A stretch of DNA of 17,500 bases from Zygnema cylindricum (taxonomy: Eukaryota; Streptophyta; Zygnematophyceae; Zygnematales; Zygnemataceae), in the NCBI GenBank assembly GCA_037447655.1, contig JBBHKE010002994.1, forward strand, positions 34,345 to 51,844, given 5' to 3'. Positions 8,264 to 16,581 of the stretch are shown piece after piece (the first letter of the stretch is position 1; each line of letters opens with the position of its first letter). The notes under the pieces were generated by a model that did no database searches, was not told where the DNA came from, and saw nothing but the letters and a program-made list of their open reading frames with translations. The translations under genes were made by a program, and so were the position numbers.

Positions 8264-9394
8264 TTGTTATTAGTAACTGAGGCAGTTATTGATGAAAGAG
8301 GGGGAGAAAACACTAACATTGATGTCATCACTAAATTAGACACCACTAAAACTTTCGAAAAACTAAAATCTGATTTTGTATCTGACATTAATACATGTGA
8401 TATTGTTGTTAAGGATTTGATTTTTGAATTTCAAGATGTTTTCCCAAGTGATTTACTCTCGGGATGGCCACCTTCTCGAGATGTAGAACATGTTATTAAC
8501 CTTGAACCTGGATGTAATCCTCTTGTCACAGGAATTTATAAACACAGTTTCTTTGAGCAAGAGGAGTTAAAGAAACATATCAAAGAATTCATAGAGAAAC
8601 GACATATTTAGCCCAACAAATCACCGTACGGAGCACCAGTTCTCTTCGTCAAAAAGAAGAACGGAACATTGAGAATGTGTGTCGATTATCGTAGTCTTAA
8701 CAAGATTACGGTGAAGGATAAGTATCCATTACCTTTAATTTCTTATTTGATAGATCGTTTAAAGGGTGCTAAAGTATTTTCGTTGATTGACCTGCGTAGT
8801 GGCTTTAATCAGGTGCCAATTAGAATTGAAGATGTTGATAAAACTGCTTTCAAGACTAGGGTGGGTCATTTCGAATGGATAGTGATGCCATTCGGCTTAA
8901 CGAATGCACGACCAACTTACCAAAGATTAATGAACCAAACCTTTTCAAATTACATATATAAGTTTGTCCAAGTGTTTATAGATGATATTTTAGTTTACAG
9001 TGAATCTAAAGAACAACATGTAATTCATTTCAAAAGAGTGTTGGAAAGGTTAAGAGAAAGAAAATTATATGGAAAATTGTCAAAATCTAGTTTTCTTAAA
9101 AGTGAACAATTATTTTTGGTACATAAAGTTAGTGGGGAAGGTGTTAAAACAGATCCATCCAAAATTTTTGCAATCCAAAATTGGAAACAACCTACTAATG
9201 TTACAGAAGTTAGATCGTTTTTGGGATTGGCCACTTATTACAGGAAATTTATCAGGAATTTCAGTATGATCGCCGCACCTTTGACGGATTTACTTCGGGA
9301 GAAGGAGACGTTTGTGTGGGGAGCTGATCAGGAGGGAGCATTCGAGGAATTAAAAGGGAAGTTGACCTCTGCCCCTACACTGGTGTATCCTAAC
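8264..9394 (+). pseudogene. pol: Element A reverse transcriptase, one internal stop
   Basis: This RNA-dependent DNA polymerase would copy the element RNA into DNA in the particle. Seen in order: F-Q-D-V-F-P (about 8430), then P-N-K-S-P-Y-G-A-P-V after the stop, M-C-V-D-Y-R-S-L-N-K (about 8675), S-L-I-D-L-R-S-G-F with the first catalytic Asp (8789-8791), M-P-F-G-L-T-N-A, and F-I-D-D with the catalytic Asp pair at 8981-8986. Then come the thumb signature F-L-G-L-A-T-Y-Y-R-K-F and the connection to RNase H. The usual box is Y-I-D-D; Phe here is tolerated in relatives. The only stop is TAG at 8609-8611, where a Gln or Arg codon is expected. It is the best-preserved domain of the element. Confidence 0.95.
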
Positions 9395-9800
9395 CCTGCC
9401 GGGGAATTTGAAGTTCTGACCACTATAGATGCATCTGATAAAGGTCTAGGTGCAGTCATAAGTCAAAAAGTTGGCAAACACTTTCATCCCATTGCTTTTG
9501 AGTCCAAAAAAATTCAATGATGCTGAAAAGAACTATACAGCACAGGAAAAGGAATTACTTCCAATTGTACATGCATTGGTGAAATCGCGTTGTTATTTGC
9601 ATAATAAAGAATTTACAGTTCACTGTGAAAATAAAATACTCTCTAATTTACAGAGATTAAGTGATGCGCAGATTATGACTGGCAAACAGGTTAGGTGGAT
9701 GCAAAAATTATCATATTTCAGATTTAATGTCAAACATATTCCTGGGAAGACAAATGTAGTTGCATATCCTTTAAGTAGATGTTTTGAAATAAGTGTTATG
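9395..9800 (+). pseudogene. pol: Element A RNase H, frameshifted, active site eroded
   Basis: It would degrade the RNA of the RNA-DNA hybrid. The first catalytic Asp is present in I-D-A-S (9428-9430). A run of seven A at 9506-9512 shifts the frame by one: the upstream frame ends at TGA 9518-9520, while A-E-K-N-Y-T-A-Q-E-K-E-L-L continues in the next frame with the catalytic Glu. The third acidic position, normally in an H-T-D-H context, is C-E-N. The fourth, normally V-A-D-A-L-S-R, reads A-Y-P-L-S-R with Tyr. The domain is therefore inactive even apart from the frameshift. It is followed by about 180 bp of open linker (9801-9976). Confidence 0.88.
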
Positions 9801-9976
9801 GTTCAAGATGAATTGTTTTTAGATACAACTAGAAATGGTTATGTTAAAGATCGTTATTTTGTTGTGATTTGCAAGAATATTTCGGGAGGGAATTCTGACC
9901 CATTAAATGAGAGGCATGTCAAAAACTTTAGACTAGAGGATGGTTTACTGTATTTGCAAATAGGGGATAGCCTGAA

Positions 9977-11094
9977 GTGGGAGTTTTAAGAAAACAAATT
10001 TTACGACAAACTCATGAGCATTTAGGACATCTAGGTCGAGATAAAACTCTTAGTCGATTGCAAAGTAGATTGTTTTGGTCAAGGATGGCAAAAGAGGTGT
10101 TAAACACGTGGAAAGTTGTGTCCCTTGCCAACACAGTAAACCTAGTACCCAAAAACCTAAAGGTCTCTTAAAACCTTTGGATATCCCCGAAAGACCGTGG
10201 GAATCTGTCAGTATGGATTTTATTGTCAGGTTGTCTGCTACATCTAAAAGGAATGACAATATCATGGTCGTAGTCGATAGGTTCAGTAAAATGGCAATCT
10301 TTATCCCTTACAAAACCACTCATTCAGTTGTAGATATAGCAAAGTTATAATTTGACAACGTGGTTAGACATCATGGAGTCCCTCTGTCTATAGTCAGTGA
10401 TATAGATTCTAAATTTACGTCTGATTTTTGGAAAGAATTACAGCAAAATTTAGGCTATGATTTGAAAATGAGTACCGTTTATCATCCTCAGACAGATGGA
10501 CAGATAGAAAGGATGAACCGTACACTAAAAAAAATGCTTATGACTGTTTGTAGTGGAGTTTAAAACACATGGGAATCTAAATTGCCATTAATGGAATTTG
10601 CATACAATTCATGTAAACATGCTAGTACAGGATTCTCACCATATATAGTAACATACGGATACCAATCTAGAGAAGCATTGGACTTAATAACAGGGGTCAC
10701 TCAAGAGAATAGAGGTTTTGGAACAGAGTTTTGGGAATACATTCAAACAGTTTGGAAAACTTTCCGGGATGCATTAGTGGAGGCACAAAGGAGGCAAGAA
10801 TTAAATGCTAACCGCAAACAGGGTGATTGGGTGTTACGCACATGTGACAAGGTTTGGCTTTCTACAACTCATTACAGATGCAAGATTGAGGGACAATCGG
10901 ATCGTACGGGGAAATTTGCTCCTAAGTACATTGGACCGTTTACTCTAATCAAGATGATATCGTTAGTTGCTGCCAAATTAGACTTTCCGCCTTCAACAAA
11001 AATTCATCCAATGATACACATCAGCCAATTGAAACCAGCGAATCTTCGACCAACTAAAGGAGAATTGGAATTAGATCCCTCAATAATTATATAA
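9977..11094 (+). pseudogene. int: Element A integrase with GPY/F module, broken
   Basis: It would insert the cDNA into chromosomes. The N-terminal HHCC finger starts with H-E-H-L-G-H-L-G (about 10012) in one frame. After a shift near 10100 the C-V-P-C half follows. The catalytic triad is complete: Asp in S-M-D-F (10216-10218), Asp in V-S-D (10399-10401), Glu in Q-I-E (10507-10509), with the typical 35-residue spacing between the last two. The GPF module G-P-F is at 10933-10941, followed by H-P-M-I-H-I-S-Q-L. Stops: TAA 10348-10350, TAA 10561-10563 and TAA 11092-11094. Element B is inserted 5 bases after the last stop codon, so the C terminus resumes at 15286. Confidence 0.93.
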
Positions 11095-11098
11095 CCTG

Positions 11099-11103
11099 AA
11101 GTC
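11099..11103 (+). repeat. Target-site duplication AAGTC, left of element B
   Basis: AAGTC precedes the LTR edge TGAAAC and recurs at 15281-15285 right after the other LTR. The element A reading continues across the pair. Confidence 0.93.
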
Positions 11104-12281
11104 TGAAACTCTGAGACCTCCATTGGCCCTCAGAGTAGGCAGATCCAAATAAGCTAATCTAGATAGTGCCGACTCCAAACTTGATATTAACCCAAATGAC
11201 CGACCCCTTGACAGTCAGAACCCCAATATAGATTCACCCTTGTGAAATAACACTTTATGTGTGCTCGGTTCCACCACAGAATGCAAAGTTAGAATATGAG
11301 ATTTGGACACATTCACCCGCTTTGACTTTCCCTTAGAAATGCAGCCACCCTGGCAGACAAAACCTCTGACCGACTAAACCCCTGTGTAGCTTGGACTACC
11401 CTGAGTCCGCAGCAAAAAGAATCACTAAAAATGGTCAAGTAATTGATAGTTATGGCTGCCCAAAGTTAGCCATTTATACAAGGTGCTCTCTCAAAGAGCC
11501 CACTACCTACCAGAAATTTTCTAAGTCTTATCTCTCCTCTAAGACTCTATCTATTGACGTACGGCACCAATCAAAATACTGTGTCGTTCACAAAAGTAAA
11601 GGTGCTGATGTACTTCTGTACGGCCATCGTACGACATGGCCAAAATGTCGACACATGTCATTTCCAGATTCGTTCACGTAATCCTCGGAGATGCCAAGAT
11701 CCAATGTCATTTTGCCACGTGTCATCCTATGTGGCGATGACCGCAAACTGCCGAAATCTTCTTCCGCGATCTCGGCATCCTTTTCCGGCCGTCCGATCAA
11801 AACAAGTTTTCGATCGTAGCCGTCATAAATACGTGCGCGACATTTGTTTCGCGTTCGAAACAAATGCCGGTATCCGTTTCATATATATTAAACCGTACTC
11901 CGTACTATTTATAGCTGTATCTATGCACTACATATTTATTTCCAGTTAAATGATCAAGTCCACGTGTAACTAATTAAATAATTATCAAACCCTATATATC
12001 TTAACACTAGCGCTAGACTAAACGGTTAAAACAACCAACTGTTGAGATTGGCGGACGGCAGGTACCAGGATCAATTCCTGGGTACGTCAACTAACTTTTG
12101 GTAAGTCTACCTAATTTACCTCCTGTCTTCACTAGAGAGCTTAGGCGGCCATGGCTCTAGCTCCCTATCCAGCCTTCAGTGACTACAACAAGTGTGGGGG
12201 CTTGGAGAGGGGAGTTAGAGGCAGACTGCCTCTGCCTTTTTCTATCCTATTACAGACCTAGAAAAAACACAAATATCAACA
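11104..12281 (-). repeat. Element B 3' LTR, 1,178 bp
   Basis: This is a direct repeat of 14100-15280 with about 3 differences per 100 bp in the part I compared. It holds the TATA word (11472-11478, minus strand) and a strong hairpin at 11841-11866: an 11-bp perfect stem, catttgtttcg and its complement, around cgtt. Frames of 91-131 codons inside are shared by both LTRs only because the LTRs are copies. Confidence 0.95.
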
Positions 12282-12295
12282 CTCCCCCTATTTTC
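12282..12295 (-). other. Polypurine tract of element B
   Basis: The minus strand reads gaaaatagggggag and touches the TGTTGAT start of the 3' LTR. This is the expected site and composition for plus-strand DNA priming, and it fixes the direction of the element. Confidence 0.88.
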
Positions 12296-12348
12296 TAGTC
12301 TATTTTCCTTTCAACTCCCACACTAAAAAAAAACCAAAATACTCCCTC

Positions 12349-12952
12349 CTAATTTTTTTTTTCTCTTTTCCTTTTCCTTTTCTTTTTATAAACCTTTATG
12401 ACAATATCCTCACATTTTATAAGGTCCATTAGATGAGCTGAAATAAAAATTCCATCTTGCTGATCACATATTTTATTAAGCATCCCAATTTTCATAACCC
12501 CGAGCAAAGATTTTATCCACCTTATCACTTTTTCATCCACACACAACCCGATTTCTCTCTTGCAATCCAAACAGCCAGCCCCATCTCCAATGTGCAACAT
12601 ATACCCAGATGCTAACCCTTTTACAGGCACACTTTCATAAGTACCATCACTCCCTTTAGCGATGTCAAACCCATTACCCGCAAAAACTAAACTTTCCTCA
12701 CTCTCTCCCATGGATTTCTTTCCACTATCAGTTTTTGTTTTAATTCCCAATAAATATTTCTTCTCCCCAAACCTTTAATCAAATATTTCTCTTCTCCCCT
12801 ATCCTTTAAAACCCCCTCTAGAATTAATTCTCCCCTTTCCTCGGAATCCGTTGAAGTCTCCCTTTCCGACCAGTTTTCTGTTTACAAAATATCTATGAAA
12901 CTATCCTCAATATTTTGAACTCCCTCAAGTATCTCCTCTCTCATTACTTCTC
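12349..12952 (-). pseudogene. Unrecognised C-terminal coding part of element B
   Basis: After the Gag stop at 12953, coding-like sequence continues in another minus frame: an acidic segment with E-E-I-L-E-G-V-Q and T-E-N-W-S-E-R-E-T, one stop, about 12950-12755. It then continues as an open frame at 12349-12750 (133 codons, TTG or an internal ATG start at 12711). That frame has G-N-G-F-D-I-A, a Cys cluster C-L-D-C-x7-C and a lysine/arginine-rich tail (K-K-K-R-K-R-K-R-E-K-K). The tail could be a nuclear signal or simply the translation of an A/G-rich run just before the polypurine tract. I do not recognise the fold. No protease D-S/T-G context fits. It may be a Gag extension or captured host sequence. 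Confidence 0.45.
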
Positions 12953-14095
12953 TTATACCTCCATAAGCACACTGTTGCCTTCGTGCAATTTTTGTGTACT
13001 TTTCTCTCTTCCCCATTCTACCGATGTGAAGAAGCTCCAATTTTCTTCATCCTCTTTCTCCTCTTCCTCTTCGTCCTCCTCATCCACATTCCAACTTCTA
13101 AGTTTTTCCAAACAAGAGCATTCCTCCATATAATGACCCGGTTCCCTACAAAAGAAGCAAACCCATTTTTTCAAAGCTCTTGTGTCTCTTCCACTCCCTC
13201 TTTTTCCACCAAAGTTCCGATAAGGTTTACCTTTGTGTTTCTTCCTCTCATCACGCTTCCGCTCGTCACCACCGTTCCTCTCATCACGCTTCCGCCAATC
13301 ACCACCAACTATAAATGCATTCACCCTGTCACTTCCCCTACGAAGCTCCAAAGTGCTTTCCCTCACAAGAATTATCCCCATGGTAAAGCTCCAAGTCCAT
13401 GAGGAACCATCAAGTGCCTGCATACGACAAATGATGTTTTCGTACTCATCTGGGAGTTTCATAAGTAGTGTATTAATCTTACTCTCCTCAGATTCTACAT
13501 ATCCCGCACTAGCTAGCTCAACATATAATGCAGCAATATCATTGCAAAACTCTATCATGCTACCGCCTTTATAAACATAGGCCTTTATTTCTTGTTTTAC
13601 TAATTGCTGCCTTTGAATAGTCTCACTCTTATAAATCTGACTTAGTGCTTCCCATATCTCTGAAGACTTGGTTAGACTTAAAAGAGTGATAGCTATTGAC
13701 TTAGACACATATCTAAGTATGAGATGTTTTGCTATAGTGTTTTTGTATTCCCATATTTTTCTGTCATTTTCTTCAGTTTTAATCCCTACATGTGGTACCA
13801 TAGCTGAGAGCCTAGCTCCCCTCACCATAGGTGTCCCTTTTTCCTTCTCCCCTATTTCCCCATCCACGCAAAAGTTTTTCCCTTCACCTTCCGTTGCATC
13901 TGAACTCCGGATGGTATTCTGGGCAGCCGCAGATGATTCTCCCTAGTAAGCTCCTCCAAAGCCAGGTGGCGGACATCTCACTTGTCGCGCAACAATTCCC
14001 CATAAGTGCTTCTCGAAAAACAATCCCTCCATTGTAAACGCCCAATAAGTGAAGCCTGTTCCATCAAACATAGGCACCCTAGATGGTGGGCCCAT
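12953..14095 (-). pseudogene. gag: Element B copia-type Gag with one internal stop
   Basis: This particle-forming and RNA-binding protein would be made in the cytoplasm. The ATG at 14093-14095 is chosen because it opens the copia Gag N-terminal signature: V-P-M-F-D-G-T-G-F, T-Y-W-A-F-T-M-E, then L-W-G-I-V. Codon 51 is TAG (13943-13945), and the same frame resumes and runs to 12953, about 380 codons in all. The UBN2-like core (about 13755-13415) has S-S-E-I-W-E-A-L and M-K-L-P-D-E-Y-E-N-I. A basic R/K/D/E repeat region follows, then one complete CCHC knuckle (13118-13159, C-x2-C-x4-H-x4-C) and a Glu/Asp-rich tail near 13080-13040. It would be functional but for the single stop. Plus-strand frames opposite it are shadows. 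Confidence 0.92.
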
Positions 14096-14099
14096 AACC

Positions 14100-15280
14100 T
14101 GAAACTTTGAGACCTCCATTGGCCCTCAGAGTAGGCAGATCCAAAGAAGCTAATCTAGATAGTGCCGACTCCAAACTTGATATTAACCCAAATGACTGAC
14201 CCCTTGACAGTGAGAACCCCAATATAGATTCACCCTTGTGAAATAACACTTTCTGTGTGCTCAGTTCCACCACAGAATGCAAAGTTAGAATATGAGATTT
14301 GGACACATTCACCCACTTTGACTTTCCCTTAGAAATGCAGCCACCCTGGCAGACAAAACCTCTGACCGACTACACCCCTGTGTAGCTTGGACTCCCCTGA
14401 GTCCACAGCAAAAAGAATCACTAAAAATGGTCAAGTAAATTGATAGTTATGGCTGCCCAAAGTTAGCCATTTATACAAGGTGCTCTCTCAAAGAGCCCAC
14501 TACCTACCAGAAATTTTCTAAGTCTTATCTCTCCTCTAAGACTCTATCTATTGACGTACGGCACCAATCAAAATACTGTGTCGTACACAAAAGTACAGGT
14601 GCCGATGTACTTTGTGTACGACCATCGTACGACATGGCCAAAATGTCGACACATGTCATTTCCAGATTCGTTCACGTAATCCTCGGAGATGCCGCGATCC
14701 AATGTCATTTTGCCACGTGTCATCCTATGTGGCGATGACCGCAAACTGCCGAAATCTTCTTCCGCGATCTCGGCATCCTTTTCCGGCCGTCCGATCAAAA
14801 CAAGTTTTCGATCGTAGCCGTCATAAATACGTGCGCGACATTTGTTTCGCGTTCGAAACAAATGCCGGTATCCGTTTCATATACATTAAACCGTACTCCG
14901 TACTATTTAAAACTGTATCTATGCACTACGTATTTATTTCCAGTTAAATGAACAAGTCTACGTGTAACTAATTAAATAATTATCAAACCCTATATATCTT
15001 AACACTAGCGCTTGACTAAACGGTTAAAACAACCGACTGTTTGAGATTGGCGGACGACAGGTACCACGATCAATTCCTGGGTCCGTCAACTAACATTTGG
15101 TAAGTCTACCTACTTTACCTCGTGTCTTCACTAGAGAGCTTAGGCAGCCATGGCTCTAGCTCCCTATCCAGCCTTCAATGACTACAACAAGTGTGGGGGC
15201 TTCGAGAGGGGAGTTAGAGGCAGACTGCCTCTGCCTTTTTCTATCCTATTACAGACCTAGAAAAAACATAAATATCAACA
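14100..15280 (-). repeat. Element B 5' LTR, 1,181 bp
   Basis: This LTR drives transcription on the minus strand. It starts at 15280 and ends at 14100, only 4 bases from the Gag ATG (14095). It keeps the 11-bp-stem hairpin (14839-14864), which lies upstream of the TATA box and thus in U3, and a second TA-rich word, gatatatagg on the minus strand, near 14990-14999. Confidence 0.95.
14469..14475 (-). promoter_or_regulatory. TATA box of element B (TATAAAT)
   Basis: The minus strand reads ttgTATAAATggc, the best core promoter in the LTR, with the same word in the 3' LTR at 11472-11478. Transcription would start about 30 bp further on, near 14440, leaving U3 of about 840 bp and a short R-U5. Confidence 0.6.
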
Positions 15281-15285
15281 AAGTC
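15281..15285 (+). repeat. Target-site duplication AAGTC, right of element B
   Basis: Second copy of AAGTC, matching 11099-11103. Confidence 0.93.
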
Positions 15286-15455
15286 CACAGATGGGTAATA
15301 GATTGGGTTGGTTAACGGTTCAAGGTCGGCGATACTATATATTCTGGCAAGTGCATTATCTAGGAAGGCATGAGGATGAGATGACTTTAGAGGATAAAAA
15401 TTCTGAGTTTTTACAGAGGTGTTGGAGGGATAATAATATAGAAGTCCCGTCTTGA
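15286..15455 (+). pseudogene. Element A chromodomain-like C terminus, split off by element B
   Basis: The open frame (about 15291 to TGA 15453-15455) follows the B target duplication and is the end of the element A polyprotein. It shows G-N-R early, then Y-Y-I-F-W-Q-V-H-Y-L-G-R-H-E-D-E-M-T-L-E. This lies where chromoviruses have the chromodomain pattern (aromatic strand, W-x-G-x-x-x-x-E-A-T-W-E, then a helix with F and a basic residue). Several key residues are changed, for example T-L-E for T-W-E. In chromoviruses this module is thought to direct integration towards marked chromatin. A frame change is needed between the integrase and this part. Homology is judged from pattern and position. 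Confidence 0.6.
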
Positions 15456-15484
15456 GAATTAAAGGTGTTTAACTGAGGTTAGTT

Positions 15485-15501
15485 AAAAAAAAAAGAGGGG
15501 A
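15485..15501 (+). other. Polypurine tract of element A
   Basis: Seventeen purines (ten A, then gagggga) lie 3 nt before the TGTAAC start of the 3' LTR. This is the expected plus-strand primer. Confidence 0.88.
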
Positions 15502-15504
15502 TGA

Positions 15505-16472
15505 TGTAACAGTAATAGCGGATCGAACTTGTTTATAAAGGGGTATTTAGGTATTATGATTATAGAGTACTAAATTTGGTAGACGTCCGCGAAAAAATCA
15601 CGCTATTTGGAGTTATATTTTAAAAGTTATAGCGATGGGTGTATTTAGGTGACAGCGTGGGGTCTAAATAACAAGTGGGTATCATTGAAACGGGTTAACG
15701 GTAAATTAGTACCGAAATTACGCGTGTACGTTTCATAAAGTTCTAACGAAGCGTTTAGTATGCACGGTGGTTCGTTTCGTACAAATTTTAGTACGAAACG
15801 TCACTTTCACTTAAGGGAATTTCGTAAGAAGTTTCGCGTGCGAAATTTGTTACGCACGATCGTGCAAAGTCGCGTTTCGTTTGGCGCGCACTTTTGCACG
15901 TAAATGTTACGTAGTGAAACGTAACGTTTGATTGGTTAGTAAAGTGCTAAGTAGTTAGTAAGAGATTTCGCATGTTTATGCATTGGTTAGTCTGAGTCTT
16001 TGCTGATCAATGATTGGCCCAGTTAAAAGCCTGTTAAAACGGAGCGTTGACCCTGGCCTGGATAGTCAAGTGCGATGATGGATAAATAGTGAAGTGTAAG
16101 AGGAGAGGTGACATCTTTTCCTTTGGAAAAATTTGTGGAAATTCCGGCTGATCTTGGTCCTGAGCGATTAATACCAAATTGGAGAAAAGGCATTTTTGCA
16201 TTGAAATCTCTTACTAACTAAATAGTGTTTTAGTAGTTAAGAGATAGAATTATTAAGAGTGGAGAGTAGTGGAAAACACTTTAATCAGAAGGGTTGAGCC
16301 ACGAGGGCAAGAGACCAAGCTAATGTTATGTGGACAGAAGCTTCTTCTAATTTAAAGTTTATCCTTATGTGAGTGTGGTCCAATGTGGATGTGTATTTTC
16401 CAATGTGTGGAATGTGTGGTTGGGATTGTGAGTAGTAATGGGATTTTCTGAGAGGTAGGAGATTGTGTTACA
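15505..16472 (+). repeat. Element A 3' LTR, 968 bp
   Basis: It is a copy of 4523-5491 and ends GTTACA. It keeps the GCACGATCGTGC palindrome (15854-15865) and the exact 16-bp inverted pair (15953-15968 with 16204-16219). No coding sequence. Confidence 0.95.
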
Positions 16473-16477
16473 ACAGT
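16473..16477 (+). repeat. Target-site duplication ACAGT, right of element A
   Basis: Second copy of ACAGT. The following gggtcggaaaaatcacaag is the continuation of the target in unit U4. Confidence 0.93.
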
Positions 16478-16581
16478 GGGTCGGAAAAATCACAAGACGA
16501 CAAGTTTTCGTACATCCTAAGTTTGAGAATGACGTAAATTGTACTATACAAATTTGCGATTTCTTCGTACGGGCGCAGCTT
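16478..16581 (-). repeat. Array unit U4, inverted, right part
   Basis: It continues U4 after element A. The minus strand reads 'cgcaaatttgtatagtac', 'catcctaagtttgagaatgacg' on plus, and cgacaagttttcg, all matching the left end of U3 (3273-3375). Confidence 0.85.

Larger units (their letters stand above)
11104..15280 (-). mobile_element. Element B: gag-only LTR retrotransposon (TR-GAG-like)
   Basis: 4,177 bp on the minus strand, nested in element A. Paired LTRs (14100-15280 is the 5' LTR, 11104-12281 the 3' LTR) start TGTTGATATT and end TTTCA in the element's own direction. They are flanked by AAGTC duplications, and a polypurine tract abuts the 3' LTR. The 1.8-kb body codes only for a copia-type Gag and an unrecognised C-terminal part. 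No protease, integrase, reverse transcriptase or RNase H motif occurs in any frame. This matches the published class of plant terminal-repeat retrotransposons with GAG domain, which must borrow Pol from an autonomous relative. It is younger than element A. Confidence 0.92.
4523..16472 (+). mobile_element. Element A: degenerate Ty3/gypsy chromovirus LTR retrotransposon
   Basis: The full span is 11,950 bp, or about 7.77 kb without the nested element B and its target duplication. It has paired LTRs (4523-5491, 15505-16472), ACAGT target duplications, a primer site, a polypurine tract, and gag, protease, reverse transcriptase, RNase H, integrase, chromodomain in Ty3/gypsy order. The GPF module in the integrase tail and a chromodomain-like C terminus place it in the chromoviruses. 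The lineage within plants is not resolved by eye. Every coding domain carries stop codons or frameshifts, so the copy is non-autonomous. It inserted in unit U4 of the outer array before element B entered it. Confidence 0.96.

Noticed and set aside
11588-11863. A 91-codon minus frame and a plus frame (11554-11949), both repeated in 14568-14947
   Set aside because: They lie inside the element B LTRs, so their conservation only reflects LTR duplication. No domain is visible.
12001-12090. Possible tRNA in the element B LTR
   Set aside because: A T-arm-like stem and box-like words are present, but there is no matching acceptor stem or anticodon arm.
12915-14037. Plus-strand frames (12915-13133, 12983-13402, 13233-13574, 13668-13946, 13831-14037)
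   Set aside because: They are opposite the copia Gag on the minus strand. Their Ser/Pro-rich translations are shadows of its charged regions.
14079-14312. A 77-codon minus frame crossing the LTR/body border of element B
   Set aside because: It is in a different frame from the Gag N terminus, which has clear copia Gag signatures, and ends soon after the border.
15502-15504. TGATG as an alternative LTR start 3 bp earlier
   Set aside because: The 5' LTR does not have it, and the ACAGT target duplication and TGTAAC/GTTACA ends fit only a start at 15505.
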